A stretch of 64,000 nucleotides of DNA from Scenedesmus sp. ARA3 (Eukaryota > Chlorophyta > Chlorophyceae > Sphaeropleales > Scenedesmaceae), in contig RWJK01001821.1 in NCBI GenBank assembly GCA_004335835.1, positions 236,387-300,386 of the forward strand. Direction: 5' to 3'. The translations under genes and the position numbers were made by a program. Below the pieces are notes generated by a model, which had not been told where the DNA came from, searched no databases, and saw only the letters and a list, made by a program, of their open reading frames with translations. Below, in pieces: positions 57,014 to 64,000 of this stretch (positions within the stretch are counted from its first letter, which is position 1; every line of letters begins with the position of its first letter).

Positions 57014-57475
57014 AGGCGAGTCGGACCCGCTGGAGGGCCTGAGCCCCGCACAGATTGTCAAGTTCATGGACATCCACAGCATCGACCCAGATGACCCACT
57101 GGAGGTGAGATCTGCAGGAAAACGTTGCAGCGGACTGGCGGGAAACAGCTGCCGCGCCATGTGCAATCTGTACCTGTTAGAAACTGTCGTTATATCAGGG
57201 GTGGTCACAGCAACGTAACAGCAACGTCAGCAGTGCTGGCAGCCGTGGGATGCTGCAGCTGTCTTACAAGCTGTCTCGAGAGTAGCAGAAAGGCCTGTCG
57301 GTCACTTATGCGCAGTGCTCAAGCAATGTCACAAGGTGCTGTGTGTGCAATTGCTTGCTTGCTGCTGACTGCTGTGGCTGCTGCACGTGCTTTACCGCAG
57401 GGCCTGACGCCTGAGGAGATTGATGCATACGTGCAAAAGCAGGAGGCGGCACGGCAAGCGCGCGAAGAGCAGTAG
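55439..57475 (+). CDS. Conserved-looking mitochondrial single-pass membrane protein, unknown
   Basis: Exons are 55439-55724, 56107-56276, 56690-56774, 57016-57104 and 57401-57475, giving 234 residues with consistent phases. Residues 1-75 are rich in Ser, Arg and Leu with few acids (LRHAQLWRILCSSSSSSRAE, SRILASTG), fitting a mitochondrial presequence; an Ala run follows. A single membrane segment lies at about 123-138 (YYYWGLGVSAVSYFLYR) and is flanked by charged residues. The C-terminal 85 residues are soluble and helical, with a short coiled-coil-like stretch (EKKRKAAELEVRRKEHVRAA) and two similar acidic turns (GLSPAQIVKFMDIHSIDPDD, GLTPEEIDAYVQKQEAARQA). A respiratory-complex accessory subunit or inner-membrane assembly factor is possible but not shown. 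TGTAA lies at 57742-57746. Confidence 0.76.
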
Positions 57476-58678
57476 CAGCAGCAGCAGCAGCAGCAGCATA
57501 GCTTCACAGGAGCAGTGCATGAAAGCGGCGTCAGCTGTTCGGCAGTGATTGGAGTGTGATCAGTGTTACACAGCTCAATGCTGTGTCTGCTTGCACCTGC
57601 ACTTGGTACAGCCCCTGCCACTTGTCTTTGGCGGCTTGAAGCAGCAGTACCGTGTTATACTCGGGTGTGTGGCACCTGCCAAGGCTCTCTGGTGTTGATC
57701 CCTACAGTGCCGCACGGCTGGCAACTGCACTGGCTGCGTCTTGTAACAATCGTTTTGTTTCCATCAGCACCCAGCGCCTGCCGCAGTTGCAGTTAGCATC
57801 TGCTGCCACTCTTTACTCAACAGGCCCGAGCTAGTTTTTTACAACACACACCATCTGGTCTGTACTGCCAGTACACAAGCACGCACAGTGCCAGCTTTAG
57901 CGTGCACAACGCAGGAGTCCAACCGTGCGTGTGCCATCGGATGCCTGAGTCAGGCTGTGCACAATGTACATTGTGTACTGTCAGCAGTGCTGCGTCAATA
58001 TTTCGAGCTGTGTAGCATCGGCAGCGGCACTGCAGCATATGCATGCTACAGGGCTGGTTGACCACACCACCTGCAACAAGCAATGACCATGTGGCCATAC
58101 GTATGCATACAGCAGTGTCTGCTCCACACCATGCCTCAGAGCATATGCTTATGACTCAAGGCTGCATGCCTCATCAATGTGCACAAGTTGTGCCTGCAGT
58201 GACTTAGGCTTGCCTAGGGCTTGGCAGGCACCAGCCAGATCACTTAGCCTCAGGGCAATTGCCAATGTCAAAAAGCAGCATTCAGAGCACCCAGCACCCA
58301 AACCGCATCGTGATCTGTCTGTCTGTACACATAGCCACCCATTGCAACCACCCGACAGCTGCGTGTGGTACAAACAACTCTGAGGTGCCGCATTTGACGT
58401 AAGGATCGCCAGCACATGAACATGCCTACGTGATGCAATTCAGCACTACTAGTGAGTAGTACCCATGATGACCTGCCCTGCGGTGCGACATCTCGCCAGT
58501 GCAGCACGGCTGCTGCTGCTGCTGCTGCAGGCGCTGGGGCCTGATGGGCCAGGTGCTGACATGCAGCTGCAAGCAGCGCCTGGCTGAGCAATGATCCTGC
58601 ACGGCCGCTCACACCACATGGGTCAGCTTCCCTCATACACCACTTCTGACTGCGTGACTTGTGCCTTGCCTTTGATCG

Positions 58679-58715
<37 letters not shown>

Positions 58716-58720
58716 CAGCT
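57476..58720. other. Intergenic between convergent genes
   Basis: About 1.2 kb holding the 3' UTRs of the mitochondrial protein and lumazine synthase genes. A CTG tract sits at 58508-58529. No gene was seen. Confidence 0.55.
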
Positions 58721-58803
58721 CTTCATGCCTTGGGCCCCCAGGCCGGTGCTGTCAGGCCAGCTGCGCACAGATTGCCTGCTGCTGCTGCTGCCACAGCTCC
58801 TCA
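58682..58803 (-). repeat. Repeated 3' end of the lumazine synthase gene
   Basis: The end of the coding sequence (GPKA and TGA at 58801-58803, followed in sense order by a CAG tract) is repeated with its stop at 58723-58725, 78 bp further. Both copies share CATGCCTTGGGCCCCCAGGC and an adjoining triplet tract. Confidence 0.9.
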
Positions 58804-59996
58804 TGCCTTGGGCCCCCAGGCTGGCGCTGCCAGGCCGTCGCCGCGCAGTGAGGCCATGAGGTTGGCCATCTCTATGGCAGTGATGGCCGCCTCCCCGCCC
58901 TTGTTGCCTACCTTGCCGCCAGCACGGTCCAGCGCCTGCAGCAGCGGCAGCAGCAGCAGACGGTTCATGAACAAGCAATGTTGGACAGTGCGAAATAAGG
59001 CGGTGCAGATGGCTTGCGACACAGCACAAGCAGGGCATGTGCACATACTGTTACACAGCACAAGCAGGGCATGTGCACATACTGTTACACAGCACAAGCA
59101 GGGCATGTGCACATACTGTTACACAGCACAAGCAGGGCATGTGCACATACTGTTACACAGCACAAGCAGGGCATGTGCACATACTGTTACAGAGCGCGGG
59201 GTTGTGCAACGGGCAGCAGGGCACCAGTACGCGCATCGACGATCCGCCAACATGCGTATCCCGCCACAGACAGGCTGTTATTCCTGCACCAGTCACAGTC
59301 AAACACCACCGCTGCCACAGCTGATGAGCTGCCTGAGCCATGGCCAGGTGGCGCACCTGCTCCATGGTGTCACAAGTGAGCACACCAAACACCACAGGCA
59401 CACCTGCAGGCAGGCAGCACCAAACAACAGGTCTTGATTTCTTTGCTGGGACACACCAGGCAGGCATGCTGTGAGGTACCTTGCAGGCATCAACATGAGC
59501 ATGTTTGCTGCTGTGCCTGCGGGCCGTGCAACACTACCACTGCATGCCAAAAGAGGCCCACATGAGCGAACACCTGCACCACTACTGCTCTTTGCACTGC
59601 CCAGTGCATGCAATATCAACACGCATGCGCTACTCCTGCTGCACTGCACAGCGCGCGGCTGCTTGCCCCATCAGCCCACCTGTGTCTGTGCTTGCATTGA
59701 GCACGCCGCTGGTGGCAGCGCTGACCACAGCATCATAGTGGGTGGTGGCGCCACGCACCTGCAGCACACACAACATGAAACCCAGCCAGGTTAGTGGATT
59801 GAGTGAGCGCTGTGTGGTACGGAGGATGAAATTAAGCTATTGCTCATCTTCAGGGTGCTGACTGCTGATCAAGGCTGGCCTGTTGGCTGACTTGAGCACC
59901 AGTACAACACAGCAGTAGATGCGCGCGAACCCTTGATGAACAGTAGCTGTCACGATCTTGAAGAGCTACTGCACCGCTACCAGCTGCCGCTGCTGC

Positions 59997-60029
<33 letters not shown>

Positions 60030-61357
60030 GTCTCACCACCACGCCGATGCAGACGACTGCGTCAAATTTGCCGGACTTGGCCATGGCCTTGGCCACCACC
60101 GGCAGCTCAAAGCAGCCAGGCACCCAGCATACCTGGCGGCACACAGCACAGCACAGCAGATCAGCACATACGGCTTGCGTTGACGCACATACGGCTTGTG
60201 TTGACGCACATACGGCTCGCGTTGACGCAAATACGGCTTGTGTTGACGCACAGGAATGACTGGCTGTGCATTACAGCGCAGACTGACACCAGGCCGCGGC
60301 AGCTTAGTGCAGTTCAAACAGGCAGTTCTGCCGGCATGGCTGGCAGCTGCCTGCTGCTAGGGTGCCATGCAGGCAGTGCAGCAGCATTGTCACTTGCTGC
60401 GCACAGCACAGCAGCACACGTTGCAGCAGCAGACGCTGACTCAACATTGGGAGCGCAACAATATGACCAACACAAAGACAGACTGCCACCAGGTTGCGCC
60501 AGCTGGATATATGCCAGACAGCTACTGCCACGCAGGCGGTGCAGCAGGGATTGTGTGGCGGCGACCCTGTTGCGGTGCAGAGGTGCCGCAAGCTCTGCAG
60601 ATGTGTAGCTGCAGCCCTGGTTCAACTGCTGCAGTGTCGGCCGTAAATTAACTGCTCATGCTGCAAGACAAGCTGGCGCGATCAGCACTGGCACCACCAT
60701 GGCTTAAATCCTCAAAGTTGACTCCGGCAGCTGCTGCACCACCTCAGGATGTTTGTGGCTGCAGTGCCAGTCAAACAACAGCTGCATGATGCTTCACTGC
60801 AAAAGTATGCGTTCAGCAAAATGCATCGCATGCTGTACACAAGACATCACAGCTGCTGCTGCACCTCAACATTATCCAGTGACACGCCGTGGCTTTGGAA
60901 GGCGCCATAAGCTCCCTCCAGCAGCAGCTTCGTGACCAGGTCATTAAAGCGGCCCACCACCACGCCATACTTCTGGCTGGGTGCTGCAACCACACTGCCG
61001 TGGCGCACATTGGCCTCCTGCTTGGCTGCCAGCACGCGCACGCTGCTGCGTCTGCTGGTGCTTGCTGCTGCTGCTGGATGTGCTGCTGCTGCGACTGGTG
61101 AATACAATCAAATGGTAAGTGAGTTTGGATTTAAATCTTGCTCTCAGGGAGTACCACCGGCAGCAGCAGCAGCAGCAATGAGGACTACTGCAATGCTGAC
61201 AAAAGGGATCTGCTGCGTTGCTGGTACTACAAGTGAGGGTCTTACCTGCTGTCTTGCTAGATGGCACTACAGCCCTTGGAGTTGATAGCCTGGGAGCTAC
61301 TGATTGCGCTCCGCTAGCAAAGGCCCGAGCCTGGGCTTGAGTGTGTTTGCAGAGCAT
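58801..61357 (-). CDS. ribH: 6,7-dimethyl-8-ribityllumazine synthase, plastid type
   Basis: Penultimate step of riboflavin synthesis: joins 5-amino-6-ribitylaminouracil with dihydroxybutanone phosphate. Exons are 61357-61246, 61094-60865, 60132-60037, 59758-59680, 59403-59357 and 58935-58801, giving 232 residues. Residues 1-65 form an Arg/Ser/Ala-rich transit peptide ([17 protein letters not shown]), as in plants where the enzyme is plastidic. Family motifs: [55 protein letters not shown] with the catalytic His153, [20 protein letters not shown] and [18 protein letters not shown]. The mature part is about 155 residues, the normal length for a subunit that assembles into an icosahedral 60-mer or smaller. 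The start is the ATG of exon 1; exon 2 alone has no ATG. It shares a 348-bp divergent promoter region with PRMT10. Confidence 0.96.
59023..59192. repeat. 34-bp minisatellite, about five copies
   Basis: A 34-bp unit (CAGCACAAGCAGGGCATGTG followed by CACATACTGTTACA) is repeated nearly perfectly in the last intron of the lumazine synthase gene. Unit length is not a multiple of three, so it rotates through frames. Confidence 0.96.
60165..60252. repeat. 21-bp minisatellite, four copies
   Basis: GTTGACGCACATACGGCTTGT-like units repeat four times, with small differences, in intron 2 of the lumazine synthase gene, close to exon 3. Confidence 0.93.
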
Positions 61358-61705
61358 TGTGCAAGCAAGGTTAGCAGCTGCAGTCGTCTAACCGAAAAGC
61401 TCGAAATGTTCCGGGTGATTGCGATGCAATGGCTTCCAACACCAATGACGTAGCGCATACGAAGTACCATCCGGCTGCCGTAAGAATACCAGCAGTACAT
61501 AACACACGGTTTGAAGAGGATGTCAGCATGATCCACGACCACAGTGTCATAGGCGCACTCCATGTTGAGCAGTACACGGAATGCTTTTGAGCTTTTGAAG
61601 CTAGCTTCGCCTTCGCCGTCTTGTCGTGTGCTTTCTCTGCACAGGAGGCCTCAGCGAGTGCTGAGGCGCGTTCATACCAAAGTAGTGAACGATCAAAAAT
61701 CAAAC
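61358..61705. promoter_or_regulatory. Bidirectional promoter region lumazine synthase / PRMT10
   Basis: Only 348 bp separate the two divergent ATGs, the tightest head-to-head pair in the window. No TATA box was seen. Confidence 0.55.

Positions 61706-64000
<2,295 letters not shown>

Noticed and set aside
59023..59192. CRISPR-like array
   Set aside because: Copies are contiguous with no variable spacers, and the genome is eukaryotic.
59014..59379. Cys/His/Thr repeat protein from the 34-bp array
   Set aside because: The unit length is not a multiple of three, so the apparent repeats are rotations of one DNA unit in all frames; it lies in an intron of lumazine synthase.

Overview
The window is a gap-containing scaffold of a eukaryotic nuclear genome. 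It most resembles a chlorophyte green alga, probably a chlorophycean; the genus cannot be named from sequence alone. The reasons are split genes with many short GT-AG introns, abundant CTG/CAG microsatellites, TGTAA poly(A)-type signals after several genes, and plant or algal protein families: a URGT/UXT-type UDP-sugar transporter, an OSB organellar ssDNA-binding protein with PDF motifs, an RH50-like plastid helicase, PRMT10, plastid-type lumazine synthase and a fermentative AdhE.

Layout: a long-form tRNase Z on the minus strand (cut by the left edge) diverges from a dienelactone hydrolase. A 21-exon bifunctional aldehyde/alcohol dehydrogenase (adhE, 6.3-16.0 kb) follows, with a tRNA-Arg(ACG) gene nested in one intron. 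It converges on a minus-strand DEAD-box helicase (17.9-22.3 kb). Next come a ketopantoate-reductase-like Rossmann protein and the OSB protein (26.1-29.5 kb). From 29.5 to 36.4 kb the DNA is gene-poor and holds a hAT-like MITE, a 62-bp minisatellite, a CCAG satellite with an assembly gap, and a partial LamG-like gene. Two drug/metabolite-superfamily transporters sit in tandem at 36.5-41.4 kb. After 3.2 kb with no confident gene comes a secreted, probably GPI-anchored Cys-Cys module protein of unrecognised family (44.7-48.5 kb). The rest is a DNAJC8-like spliceosome J-protein (minus), a small mitochondrial membrane protein (plus), lumazine synthase (minus) and PRMT10 (plus, cut by the right edge). 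Exon models were built by eye; for every complete gene the exons sum to an uninterrupted frame.

The most striking signal is structural. Most genes carry partial 'echo' copies of their own exon edges in the adjacent intron. Copies that include an acceptor and exon start lie upstream of the real exon, commonly 112-134 bp apart. Copies that include an exon end and donor lie downstream. At three genes (adhE, DNAJC8-like, lumazine synthase) the last codons and stop codon are themselves repeated in the 3' flank. A second signal is that many 3' splice sites are preceded directly by a (CTG)n tract in sense orientation, in genes on both strands. These point to recurrent short tandem duplication across splice sites and gene ends as a genome-shaping process in this lineage.
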